Source of the DNA: Pseudarthrobacter sulfonivorans
Lineage (GTDB): Bacteria > Actinomycetota > Actinomycetes > Actinomycetales > Micrococcaceae
Assembly: GCF_014712225.1 (NCBI RefSeq)
Contig: NZ_JACXBW010000007.1
Location: 186,001-250,000 of the forward strand
Direction of reading: 5' to 3'
DNA: 64,000 bases
Each line of letters starts with the position of its first letter. The stretch's first letter is position 1. Of the stretch, positions 56,347-64,000 are shown one piece after another. The notes under the pieces were generated by a model that was given only the letters and a program-made list of their open reading frames with translations, ran no database searches and was not told where the DNA came from. The translations under genes were made by a program, and so were the position numbers.

Positions 56347-56781
56347 TCAGTCGTCGGTGGGACACGGCGCGGACGGTCCTTCGAGCCCGACAGATGTGGG
56401 CTCTCCCGACTGTCGGGCGAGGCGGGGAACCCGCTGGAAGTCTGCTTCCAACCGTTCAACGGAAGCGCGCAGGATTGCGACTTCTTCGGCCAACGTTCGA
56501 TTCTCGTCTTCAACCACGGAGAGTTCCCAGGAAAGGTGCAGACAGACGCCGAGTATCAGAACGATACACATAGCAAACAGGAGATTGGACGCGACCTGTA
56601 TGCCAAGAAGCTTACTGACACTGTTGAGTAGGTCTGGCCACCCTGCAAGGACCAAGGCGCTGGCACCAATGATCAGCCACAGTGCTGCGTACTTTTCACG
56701 AAAAATCTTCCGGCGGACGAGCTCCAGAACTATGCCCACCATGAGCGCGGCGAAAACAAAGGCAGCGACCGTGTTCCCCAT
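56347..56781 (-). CDS. DUF2304 membrane protein
   Basis: A 144-residue protein with three hydrophobic segments (AAFVFAALMVGIVLELV; YAALWLIIGASALVLAGW; NLLFAMCIVLILGVCLHLSWEL) and a C-terminal coiled-coil-like tail (VEDENRTLAEEVAILRASVERLEADF), the DUF2304 layout. Such proteins are regularly encoded beside Dpm1-like GT2 enzymes and probably help anchor or assist them. The ATG overlaps the upstream glycosyltransferase stop (TGATG), so they are coupled. A 155-bp spacer with no evident signal separates it from the polytopic protein gene downstream. Confidence 0.85.
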   Translation of the reverse strand: MGNTVAAFVFAALMVGIVLELVRRKIFREKYAALWLIIGASALVLAGWPDLLNSVSKLLGIQVASNLLFAMCIVLILGVCLHLSWELSVVEDENRTLAEEVAILRASVERLEADFQRVPRLARQSGEPTSVGLEGPSAPCPTDD

Positions 56782-57521
56782 CAGACCGTACCTTCCTGGA
56801 CAACAATTCTGGAGCGGCTTCTAGTCACCGCAAAGAGCAGGGCAAACACAGATCGCAACAGATAGACCGCTGACTTCACTGGATTGTGACTCGGGGTTCC
56901 GCCTTGGCGGGGGCGCATCGCAACCGGAATCTGGGTGACCCTGCAGCCAGACTTGACAGCAACTACGAGTGAGTCAATCGTGTCGCCGAGGTACTCAGCC
57001 GGATAGTGATCAAGATATTGCGCAATCGCTCGCCTGTTCCCCGCGCGGAACCCCGAAGTGACATCCGTGAGCTTGGTCCGCGCGAGTCGCGAGATGACTG
57101 CGGCAAGGAAAACCATCGCCCATTGGCGCGGACCTGAAACCTTGTAGTCACCTTTGGCTGCAAAGCGTGCACCGATGGAAATATCGGCGGTATCAAGTCC
57201 TGCCAAAACGGAGGCAATTTCACGGGGGTCGTGCTGGCCGTCGGCGTCAACTTGAATGACGGCGTCGTAGCTATGACGGTCGGCGTACTTAAAGCCGGCG
57301 CGCATCGCCCCGCCGACACCCATATTAAACGGCAATCGAAGTACGGTGGCACCGGCACTCGATGCCACCGCCGCGGTCGCGTCCTTCGACCCATCGTCGA
57401 CGACCAGGACGTCGTATCCTTCGTTGAGACGGTGGACCTCAGCAACCGTGTCACCGACTGTTTCCCCCTCGTTCCAGGCGGGCATGATCACTAGAACTCG
57501 GCGGGATTGTGGGCTAAGCAT
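56781..57521 (-). CDS. GT2 glycosyltransferase, dolichyl/polyprenyl-phosphate sugar synthase-like
   Basis: A protein of about 246 residues of the Dpm1-like GT2 group: RVLVIMPAWNEGETVGDTVAEV, VLVVDDGSKDATAAVA, RLPFNMGVGGAMRAGFKYA and AVIQVDADGQHDP (metal-binding DxD), then GARFAAKGDYKVSG and TDVTSGFRAGNRRAIAQY. It would make polyprenyl-phosphate-linked sugar at the inner membrane face. I start at ATG 57521; the extension to 57551 (MEVFRRRISS) is unlike the family. TAGAAT ends 7 nt upstream on this strand, so a leaderless transcript is likely. It is coupled to the DUF2304 gene. Confidence 0.85.
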   Translation of the reverse strand: MLSPQSRRVLVIMPAWNEGETVGDTVAEVHRLNEGYDVLVVDDGSKDATAAVASSAGATVLRLPFNMGVGGAMRAGFKYADRHSYDAVIQVDADGQHDPREIASVLAGLDTADISIGARFAAKGDYKVSGPRQWAMVFLAAVISRLARTKLTDVTSGFRAGNRRAIAQYLDHYPAEYLGDTIDSLVVAVKSGCRVTQIPVAMRPRQGGTPSHNPVKSAVYLLRSVFALLFAVTRSRSRIVVQEGTV

Positions 57522-57528
57522 GCTTGAG

Positions 57529-57534
57529 ATTCTA
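57529..57534 (-). promoter_or_regulatory. -10 box of the GT2-DUF2304 operon
   Basis: On the minus strand TAGAAT is followed by seven bases (CTCAAGC) and the ATG. TTCGGA lies 17 bp upstream as a weak -35. A leaderless start is likely. Confidence 0.45.
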
Positions 57535-57673
57535 CGCCGAAACACTTCCAATCCGAATTCAGCCCGTAGGTTGGTCGACGGCCCGCCATGTGGCCGCCTT
57601 GAGACTCGCTGATATCATCTAACGGTTGCAGCCGTGTTCGAAGCCGTAACCACCCGCTTACCTAGGAGACAAA

Positions 57674-58699
57674 TTGTTCAAGAACAAGACACTTTTGATT
57701 ACCGGAGGCACTGGGTCGTTCGGTAATGCTGTCCTGAAGCACTTCCTCCACACGGACATACGGGAGATCCGAATCTTCTCGAGGGATGAGAAGAAGCAGG
57801 ATGACATGAGGAAGCAGTACAGCAACGAGAAACTAAAGTTCTACATAGGTGATGTGCGCAACCTTGAGAGTGTACGTGAAGCGGTCCGCGGAGTGGACTA
57901 CATATTTCACGCCGCGGCGCTCAAGCAGGTCCCATCGTGTGAATTTTTTCCTATGGAGGCAGTCCGAACCAACGTTCTGGGAACCGACAATGTCCTGACC
58001 GCTGCAATTGACGCCAAGGTCAAGAAAGTCGTGTGTCTTTCTACAGATAAAGCAGCTTATCCCATCAATGCCATGGGAACGTCAAAGGCCATGATGGAAA
58101 AGGTCGTAATTGCGAAGTCGCGCAACGTCGATGCCTCTGACACCCTTATTTCCTGCACCCGTTACGGAAACGTCATGGCCTCACGAGGCTCTGTTATCCC
58201 CCTGTTCGCAGACCAGATTCGTGAGGGCAAGCCGCTTACTGTCACGGACCCGCATATGACTCGTTTTCTGATGAATCTGGACGAGGCCGTCGATCTGGTT
58301 CTGTTTGCCTTCGAGAACGCCAACCAGGGCGACTTGTTCGTGCAGAAAGCTGATGCATCGACGGTGGGGGACCTGGCTTTAGCGATGAAGCACCTGTTCC
58401 AGTCCGATGCCGAAGTAAATGTGATTGGTACGCGGCATGGTGAAAAGGCACACGAGACGCTTCTGACCCGCGAGGAACGGGCTAAGTCCGAGGATTTGGG
58501 CGGTTACTTCCGCGTCCCTGCCGATACGCGCGACCTTAATTATGCGAAGTTTGTCGAGTCCGGTGACGTCGTTAGTGAGTCCCTCGAGGAGTACACATCG
58601 CATAACACGCACCAGCTCACAGTGGACCAGATCATCGAGAAGATCAAAACCACCGACTACCTGAAGTCGTTGCTTCCCTCAATTTCGTCGGCATCGTAG
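57674..58699 (+). CDS. capE: UDP-N-acetylglucosamine 4,6-dehydratase/5-epimerase CapE (FnlA)
   Basis: A 341-residue extended short-chain dehydrogenase. LLITGGTGSFGNAVLKHFL is the NAD fold, IRIFSRDEKKQDDMRKQY and FYIGDVRNLESV follow, then AAALKQVPSCEFFPMEAVRTNV. The catalytic Met-Lys variant lies in the region STDKAAYPINAMGTSKAMMEKV. CapE/FnlA makes the first keto-sugar toward UDP-N-acetyl-L-fucosamine, which CapF and CapG (51603-53842) complete. The TTG start has GGAG 5 nt upstream. It overlaps the WbuB-like gene by one base. Confidence 0.92.
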   Translation: MFKNKTLLITGGTGSFGNAVLKHFLHTDIREIRIFSRDEKKQDDMRKQYSNEKLKFYIGDVRNLESVREAVRGVDYIFHAAALKQVPSCEFFPMEAVRTNVLGTDNVLTAAIDAKVKKVVCLSTDKAAYPINAMGTSKAMMEKVVIAKSRNVDASDTLISCTRYGNVMASRGSVIPLFADQIREGKPLTVTDPHMTRFLMNLDEAVDLVLFAFENANQGDLFVQKADASTVGDLALAMKHLFQSDAEVNVIGTRHGEKAHETLLTREERAKSEDLGGYFRVPADTRDLNYAKFVESGDVVSESLEEYTSHNTHQLTVDQIIEKIKTTDYLKSLLPSISSAS

Positions 58700-59928
58700 T
58701 GGGGCCACAAAAACCTAAGATATTGGTAGTCGGTCAGCACTTCTGGCCAGAGGGTTTTCGCATAAATGACATATGTGATTATTTTGTCGAAAACGATTTG
58801 GACGTTGAGGTTCTTTGCGGACTTCCGAACTATCCGCGCGGCGAACTCTTTCCAGGCTACTCGTTCCGTGGTCCGTTCCGGCAGGATCATAATGGAATCA
58901 AGGTATATCGCGCGCCTGAGATACCTCGCGGCAACAACTCCAGTATGCGCATTTTCTTGAATTATGTGTCATTTCCGATGGGTAGCCTTCTGCATCTTCC
59001 GCGTCTTCTTTTTGGTAAGTATGACAAGATATTTCTGTACCAACTGTCACCAGTAATGATGTCCATAGCCGGAATCCTTCTTTCGAAGATTCGCGGAATA
59101 GAGTCGACGATGTACGTGCTCGACTTGTGGCCGGAAAATTTGTTTTCAGTTCTGGATATAAAAAGCAAAATGCTGCGACGTCTGGCCGAGAAAGTTTCGC
59201 ACTGGCATTATCGTCAACCTGACAAGATTGTTGTTCTTTCCGAGCAGATGCGCTCGAAGATAATTGGCATCACCGGTATTTCCGACGACCGAATTACTGT
59301 TGTGCCGCAAGCCTGCGAAAGCCTCTACGAAGAGGAAATTCTCGACGCTGACCTGGCCGAGCATTTAGGTGCTGGCTTCAAGGCAGTATTCACCGGAAAT
59401 ATCAGTCCGGCACAGTCATTTAATACTATTATCGATGCTGCTGAACGGCTCAAGTCTGAGGGCCTGGCCATAACGTGGGTGATCGTCGGCGATGGCATGA
59501 GTCGAAGCCAGGTGGAACTTGAAGTCGCACGGCGCGGCTTGGAAGACGTGTTCCGCTTCGAAGGCCACCATCCCGTCACCGACGTCCCCAAATATACGAC
59601 TTTGGCTGACGTGCTGGTCGGTTGCCTGGTCCGAAGCGAGCTGCTTGAAGCGACGATACCGGCAAAGGTCATGTCGTACATCGCTTCCGGCCGGCCGCTT
59701 GCCCTTGCTATGGATGGCGAGGTTCGGTCCCTAGTTGAGGACGCTGCCCAATGTGGGCTCGTTGGGCCTGCCGGCGATTCGACGGCTTTGGCCGAAAATG
59801 TTAGGGCGATCTACCGCATGACGCCGGAGGAGCGCAAGGAACTGGGCGCTCGAGGCAAGACGTACCATTTCGCTAACCTCGAGAGAAGCATCGTGCTCGG
59901 GCGCCTCAAGGAATTCGTTTTGGGCTAA
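58699..59928 (+). CDS. wbuB: GT4 glycosyltransferase, WbuB-like (probable L-FucNAc transferase)
   Basis: A 409-residue GT-B transferase. The N-terminal half has ILVVGQHFWPEGFRINDICDYF and GLPNYPRGELFPGYSFRGP, the WbuB signature. The C-terminal half has AVFTGNISPAQSFNTIIDAAERL, WVIVGDGMSRSQVE and RSELLEATIPAKVMSYIASGRPLALA (nucleotide-sugar site). In E. coli O-antigen loci wbuB follows fnlABC and transfers N-acetyl-L-fucosamine; here it follows capE. The first half looks AT-richer by eye than the surrounding DNA, a sign of foreign origin. Confidence 0.88.
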   Translation: MGPQKPKILVVGQHFWPEGFRINDICDYFVENDLDVEVLCGLPNYPRGELFPGYSFRGPFRQDHNGIKVYRAPEIPRGNNSSMRIFLNYVSFPMGSLLHLPRLLFGKYDKIFLYQLSPVMMSIAGILLSKIRGIESTMYVLDLWPENLFSVLDIKSKMLRRLAEKVSHWHYRQPDKIVVLSEQMRSKIIGITGISDDRITVVPQACESLYEEEILDADLAEHLGAGFKAVFTGNISPAQSFNTIIDAAERLKSEGLAITWVIVGDGMSRSQVELEVARRGLEDVFRFEGHHPVTDVPKYTTLADVLVGCLVRSELLEATIPAKVMSYIASGRPLALAMDGEVRSLVEDAAQCGLVGPAGDSTALAENVRAIYRMTPEERKELGARGKTYHFANLERSIVLGRLKEFVLG

Positions 59929-59951
59929 GGCTGACATAACCTCTTGCCGGC

Positions 59952-61262
59952 TCAATGATCGGGCTGGACTGCGGATCCCCGACGGTTCCGAACGATTGCG
60001 GCGATTGCAACAGCATGAACGGCAATGCCGGCGAGAGGTCCCAGCCCCAAGCTGAGGATGCTGCGGATCTCGACGCCCGCGGGCAGCAGGAGCAGTCCGA
60101 TTGCAACTGCCGTCGCGGTCAGCCAGCCCGCGGAGTACGCACGATGATTGCCCAAACCGATGACGACGGTGCCGAGCAACGTCAGAACGGCCATGAGCAC
60201 GGCAGCAAGTGTCAGTGCAGCCAGAGCCCAGCCTTCCACCTTGTAAGCGGGTCCGAAGAAGAGCATCAGTAGCGGTCCGACCAACCAAGCGGCCGCTGCA
60301 CCGAGTACGCCAACCCCCACGAGCGCAACCAGTGGCTTCTTTAGCCCCCGCCAGCCGTTCTGAGGATCACGCACGATCTCGGCCAACGCCACGCCCTGGA
60401 ACGCCTGAAGCGGGACCATAATCGGAGCTCTAGTCAGCGAAATAGCCAAGAGAATTGGCGCAGACAATGCGTAGTCCGCTTGTGGAGTCGTGAGCTTCAG
60501 AAGGATGGGAAAGGCAACAATCAGGGAAGCCGATGAGGCTGCTGAAAGGAGTGCATGTCCGGTGTTTTGGAGGAGCCTCCAAAGGCCTACATCCGCTCGG
60601 GATCTGAGAGAACTTCGGGCAGCTGGCGAGACGAGTGCCACCACGACCCATGCCGTGAGGGCCGCGAGACATGCAAGCTCGAGTCCCACAAGGGGGGCGG
60701 CTAAGGCTGCGGCCGCCGCAATGGCGGTCAAGCGAAGAACCGCCTCCAGTGAGACCATCCCGGCAAACAAGGACCACTGGTCATTTCCCTGTGCAGCGCC
60801 CGCTAGGGTCGCATGGCATGAGAACAGGATGGCCGTGGCAACCAGAACCCCGACGATCGCCACTGTATCCGTCGGGAAGAGATAGGTGCCCAGAACGGGG
60901 GAGAGGAGAAGAACAATCAATGCAGCGGACGCGCCGACAATAAGCCCAGAGGTGAGAACGGGGGCGCCTTGGGCGCTATCTGAAGCGTGTGCCGCCCTGG
61001 CGGCGCCGACCGCCCTTGTTGACTCTGCTTGAATGCCTCCCAGAACTCCGCACACAAAAAAGAGAGCCGCCCAGAAGGATAAGAACTCAGCGTTATCGGC
61101 CGGCGACAAGGCGTGGCTGGTGACGAAGAGGATCAGGATGCCAGCGGCGGCCGCAAGGACGGAGGCGCCCCCGACGCCCGCCGCGGACCTGCCCGAGATG
61201 CTCGCACCCCGCCCCGTTGGCTGCTCGGGAAGAAACTCGGACGATTGGGAGATATCGGTCAA
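59952..61262 (-). CDS. Polysaccharide flippase-like membrane protein (MATE/MOP, Wzx-like)
   Basis: A 436-residue protein with about 12-14 hydrophobic segments in the paired arrangement of oligosaccharide flippases: VGGASVLAAAAGILILFVTSHALSPADNAEF at the N-terminus (typical MOP start), then PILLAISLTRAPIMVPLQAFQGVAL in the middle. It would flip lipid-linked repeat units made by the FucNAc and deoxyhexose enzymes nearby (inference). The start is a TTG with weak GA-rich sequence before it. It is convergent with wbuB and shares its strand with rmd-gmd. Confidence 0.78.
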   Translation of the reverse strand: MTDISQSSEFLPEQPTGRGASISGRSAAGVGGASVLAAAAGILILFVTSHALSPADNAEFLSFWAALFFVCGVLGGIQAESTRAVGAARAAHASDSAQGAPVLTSGLIVGASAALIVLLLSPVLGTYLFPTDTVAIVGVLVATAILFSCHATLAGAAQGNDQWSLFAGMVSLEAVLRLTAIAAAAALAAPLVGLELACLAALTAWVVVALVSPAARSSLRSRADVGLWRLLQNTGHALLSAASSASLIVAFPILLKLTTPQADYALSAPILLAISLTRAPIMVPLQAFQGVALAEIVRDPQNGWRGLKKPLVALVGVGVLGAAAAWLVGPLLMLFFGPAYKVEGWALAALTLAAVLMAVLTLLGTVVIGLGNHRAYSAGWLTATAVAIGLLLLPAGVEIRSILSLGLGPLAGIAVHAVAIAAIVRNRRGSAVQPDH

Positions 61263-61313
61263 TTCGTCACTTTCACTTTGTGGGCAGCGGCTACTGTGCC
61301 GTGATGCAATAAC

Positions 61314-62300
61314 CTAATCCGCTGGTAGGGCAGCAAGACCGTGTTCGCGGACAAGCTCGATGTCATGCTCCACCATTGACTGCACAATGCGCTTAAATGT
61401 GGTGGTGGCGGTCCAGCCCAGTTTCGCCGCAATCTTACTCGAGTCGCCACGCATCTCGGCCGCGTCCACTGGTCGACGGAACCTGGAGTCCAAGTCCACC
61501 CGCTCCAACCCGTCACTAATTCCTGCGGCGGCGAATGCACATTCCGCGAATTCCCTCACGCTGTGGGAGATGCCGGTCGCGACAACGAAGTCATCCGCCT
61601 GATCCGCTGCGGCAATCCGTGCCAGGGCATCGACATAGTCAGGTGCCCAGCCAAAATCTCTGATCGACTCCAGGTTGCCTAAACTCAGGCGATCCTTCAG
61701 ACCCAAAGCGATGGCAGCCACTCCGAGGGTGATCCGCCGAGTGACGAAACTCGGCGGTCGTCGAAGCGACTCATGGTTATACAGAATTGCTGAGGAAGCA
61801 AACAAGCCGCGTGCCCTATAGGTGCCCACTGCATGATGCGCGAATGCCTTGGCCGAGCCGTAGGGCGTGATTGGCCGAACGGGAGTGAGCTCATCTTGCG
61901 GGATTTGCGTCGCATTACCGAAGATCTCAGCGCTGGACGCCTGCAGAAACCGTACGTCACGCCCGCTTTGCTCCTGCAACTGCCAGGCGGCTTCGAGCAG
62001 GGCGATCGATGCGGCGCCAGTGCTGATGGAGGTTTCGTACGGCTGCCGCCAAGATGCGGCTACTGAACTAGTGCCGCCAAGATTGAAAATCGTGTCCGGT
62101 TGGACTTCTTCAATCAAGGCGCCGAGCCGCGCCGGGTTAGCCAAGTCCCCGATGTGTACGGTTACCGGCTCAGGCAGTTGCTTGGGAGCATCCCCCGACC
62201 GGGTCATCCCGTGCACCTGCCAGCCCGCACCGACCAAATGCTGCGCGAGATAATAACCGTCTTGACCAGAGACGCCGGTTATGAAGGCGGTTCGGGTCAT
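61314..62300 (-). CDS. rmd: GDP-4-keto-6-deoxy-D-mannose reductase-like (RMD) NAD-dependent epimerase/reductase
   Basis: A protein of about 328 residues: TAFITGVSGQDGYYLAQHLVGAGW (GxxGxxG fold), FNLGGTSSVAASWRQPYE, FLQASSAEIFGNATQIPQDE, PYGSAKAFAHH (Tyr-x3-Lys) and YNHESLRRPPSFVTRRI. It resembles both Gmd and Rmd, but following gmd it most likely reduces the keto-sugar to GDP-D-rhamnose; a second dehydratase is possible. ATG 62300 has GAGG 5 nt upstream. An alternative ATG at 62336 overlaps the gmd stop (ATGA) and adds 12 residues. Confidence 0.8.
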   Translation of the reverse strand: MTRTAFITGVSGQDGYYLAQHLVGAGWQVHGMTRSGDAPKQLPEPVTVHIGDLANPARLGALIEEVQPDTIFNLGGTSSVAASWRQPYETSISTGAASIALLEAAWQLQEQSGRDVRFLQASSAEIFGNATQIPQDELTPVRPITPYGSAKAFAHHAVGTYRARGLFASSAILYNHESLRRPPSFVTRRITLGVAAIALGLKDRLSLGNLESIRDFGWAPDYVDALARIAAADQADDFVVATGISHSVREFAECAFAAAGISDGLERVDLDSRFRRPVDAAEMRGDSSKIAAKLGWTATTTFKRIVQSMVEHDIELVREHGLAALPAD

Positions 62301-62332
62301 GGCTGCCTCGTCTCGTACTGGGGCGACGATCG

Positions 62333-63358
<1,026 letters not shown>

Positions 63359-63393
63359 CTATATAGTGTTCTGTCAGTAGGGGCGTATTGGAG

Positions 63394-64000
63394 CTAGATG
63401 TCTGGCTGCGCGTGGCAGCTCACAGCGTACCGGTAGGCAACTTCGTGGGCCTCCGCACAGCTTTCCCACGTGAACTTCTTGACCTGCAGAAATCCCTTAG
63501 CCTGAAGCTCAGCGGTACGGGCGATTGCGTCCATTATTCCGTCTGCAATCGCACGCGGCGAATTGGGATCGAACATGACCGCAGCGTCACCACATACTTC
63601 GGGCAAGGAGCCGGCCGTAGACGAGGCCACCGGACAGCCAGAGGCCATGGCTTCCAAAGGCGGCAACCCGAATCCTTCGTAGAGGCTTGGGAAGACCAAA
63701 CACTTCGCGCGTCGGTAGAGTTCAAGTAGTTCGGCAAACGGCACTAGGCCTTTCACATCCACATTCTCGGGTACATCGGTGAGTCGTTCAAGGCCGCCGC
63801 CCGTGAGGACCAGCCGCAAATCCGGCTGCTCGCTTTGCAGAATGCGCATGGCTGCAAAAAGTGTGGCGTGGTTCTTGTGAGCCCACCCACGTGCTGGATA
63901 GAAGATGAAGTTCTCTCGCTCACCAGTATTTGGTGTGAACTCGTCGGCGTCGACAGCCAACGGGGCGATGAAAACCTTGTCAGCGTCGATCTTCAGGTGG
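63394..64000 (-). CDS. GT4-type glycosyltransferase, truncated by window end
   Basis: The C-terminal part (about 200 residues seen) of a GT-B glycosyltransferase. The reading frame is open to the window edge, with KVFIAPLAVDADEFTP at the domain boundary, FIFYPARGWAHKNHATLFAAMRIL, LVLTGGGLERL, GLVPFAELLELYRRAKCLVFPSLYEGFGLPPLEAMASGCPVASSTAGSLPEVCGDAAVMFDP (nucleotide-sugar site with E-x7-E). It probably adds mannose or rhamnose using the GDP sugars made by gmd/rmd beside it (inference). The start lies outside the window. Confidence 0.88.
   Translation of the reverse strand, partial: HLKIDADKVFIAPLAVDADEFTPNTGERENFIFYPARGWAHKNHATLFAAMRILQSEQPDLRLVLTGGGLERLTDVPENVDVKGLVPFAELLELYRRAKCLVFPSLYEGFGLPPLEAMASGCPVASSTAGSLPEVCGDAAVMFDPNSPRAIADGIMDAIARTAELQAKGFLQVKKFTWESCAEAHEVAYRYAVSCHAQPDI

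Overview
This window is high-GC chromosomal DNA from an actinobacterium. Gene content and order point to Micrococcaceae, most likely Arthrobacter or Pseudarthrobacter. The evidence is mycobacterium-like core blocks (mtrA-mtrB-lpqB-comF-hpf-secA; pdtaS next to whiB1; sigK-rskA), many GTG/TTG starts, TANNNT boxes 6-8 nt before start codons that suggest leaderless transcripts, and a cell-wall galactan locus (glf-glfT2-wzm-wzt) with no mycolic-acid genes. I see no tRNA, rRNA, IS element, integrase or CRISPR array.

Layout. 0-5 kb: sigK/rskA (minus), trmL, a DnaJ-domain protein, a lipoprotein, and a DoxX-like membrane protein divergent from a cysteine-rich SufR/ArsR-like regulator. 5-9 kb: cysteine desulfurase, an FAD-dependent ferredoxin reductase (minus) and mnmA; the reductase and DoxX promoters carry the same inverted repeat. 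9-16 kb: a dipeptide-type ABC transporter (binding protein, two permeases, double ATPase), then chorismate mutase and a cysteine-free MetE-fold protein. 16-28 kb: a DUF4166 protein, then the mtrAB-lpqB-comF-hpf-ycaQ-like-secA block, closed by a strong terminator. 28-32 kb: Rv3235-like, LysM, an unknown protein, an excisionase-like mini-regulator, and an orphan SAF/CpaE-like pair. 32-39 kb: the ~180-kDa NAD-glutamate dehydrogenase, pdtaS, whiB1 and a small membrane protein. 39.5-43.7 kb: a stand-alone FHA-FtsK/EccC-type ATPase.

43.8-64 kb is a surface-polysaccharide locus. It encodes galactofuranose supply and polymerisation (glf, glfT2) with a short Wzm/Wzt exporter, all three UDP-N-acetyl-L-fucosamine enzymes (capF, capG and, separately, capE) with a WbuB-like transferase, and GDP-deoxyhexose synthesis (gmd, rmd-like). 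It also has a flippase, two large polytopic proteins sharing a motif (one grouped with a Dpm1-like glycosyltransferase and a DUF2304 protein), an acetyltransferase, and a glycosyltransferase cut by the window end. The Cap pathway is split by a block on the opposite strand. The genes just downstream of the split look less GC-rich by eye, which suggests modular assembly by gene transfer.

The most promising less-described items are: the Fe-S-type regulator with two matching TTCTAAA-N15-TTTAGAA operators; the paired DUF6541-like membrane proteins; the orphan EccC-like ATPase; upstream TAG stop codons that double as -10 hexamers; and 10-bp-phased direct repeats near a MerR-like mini-regulator.
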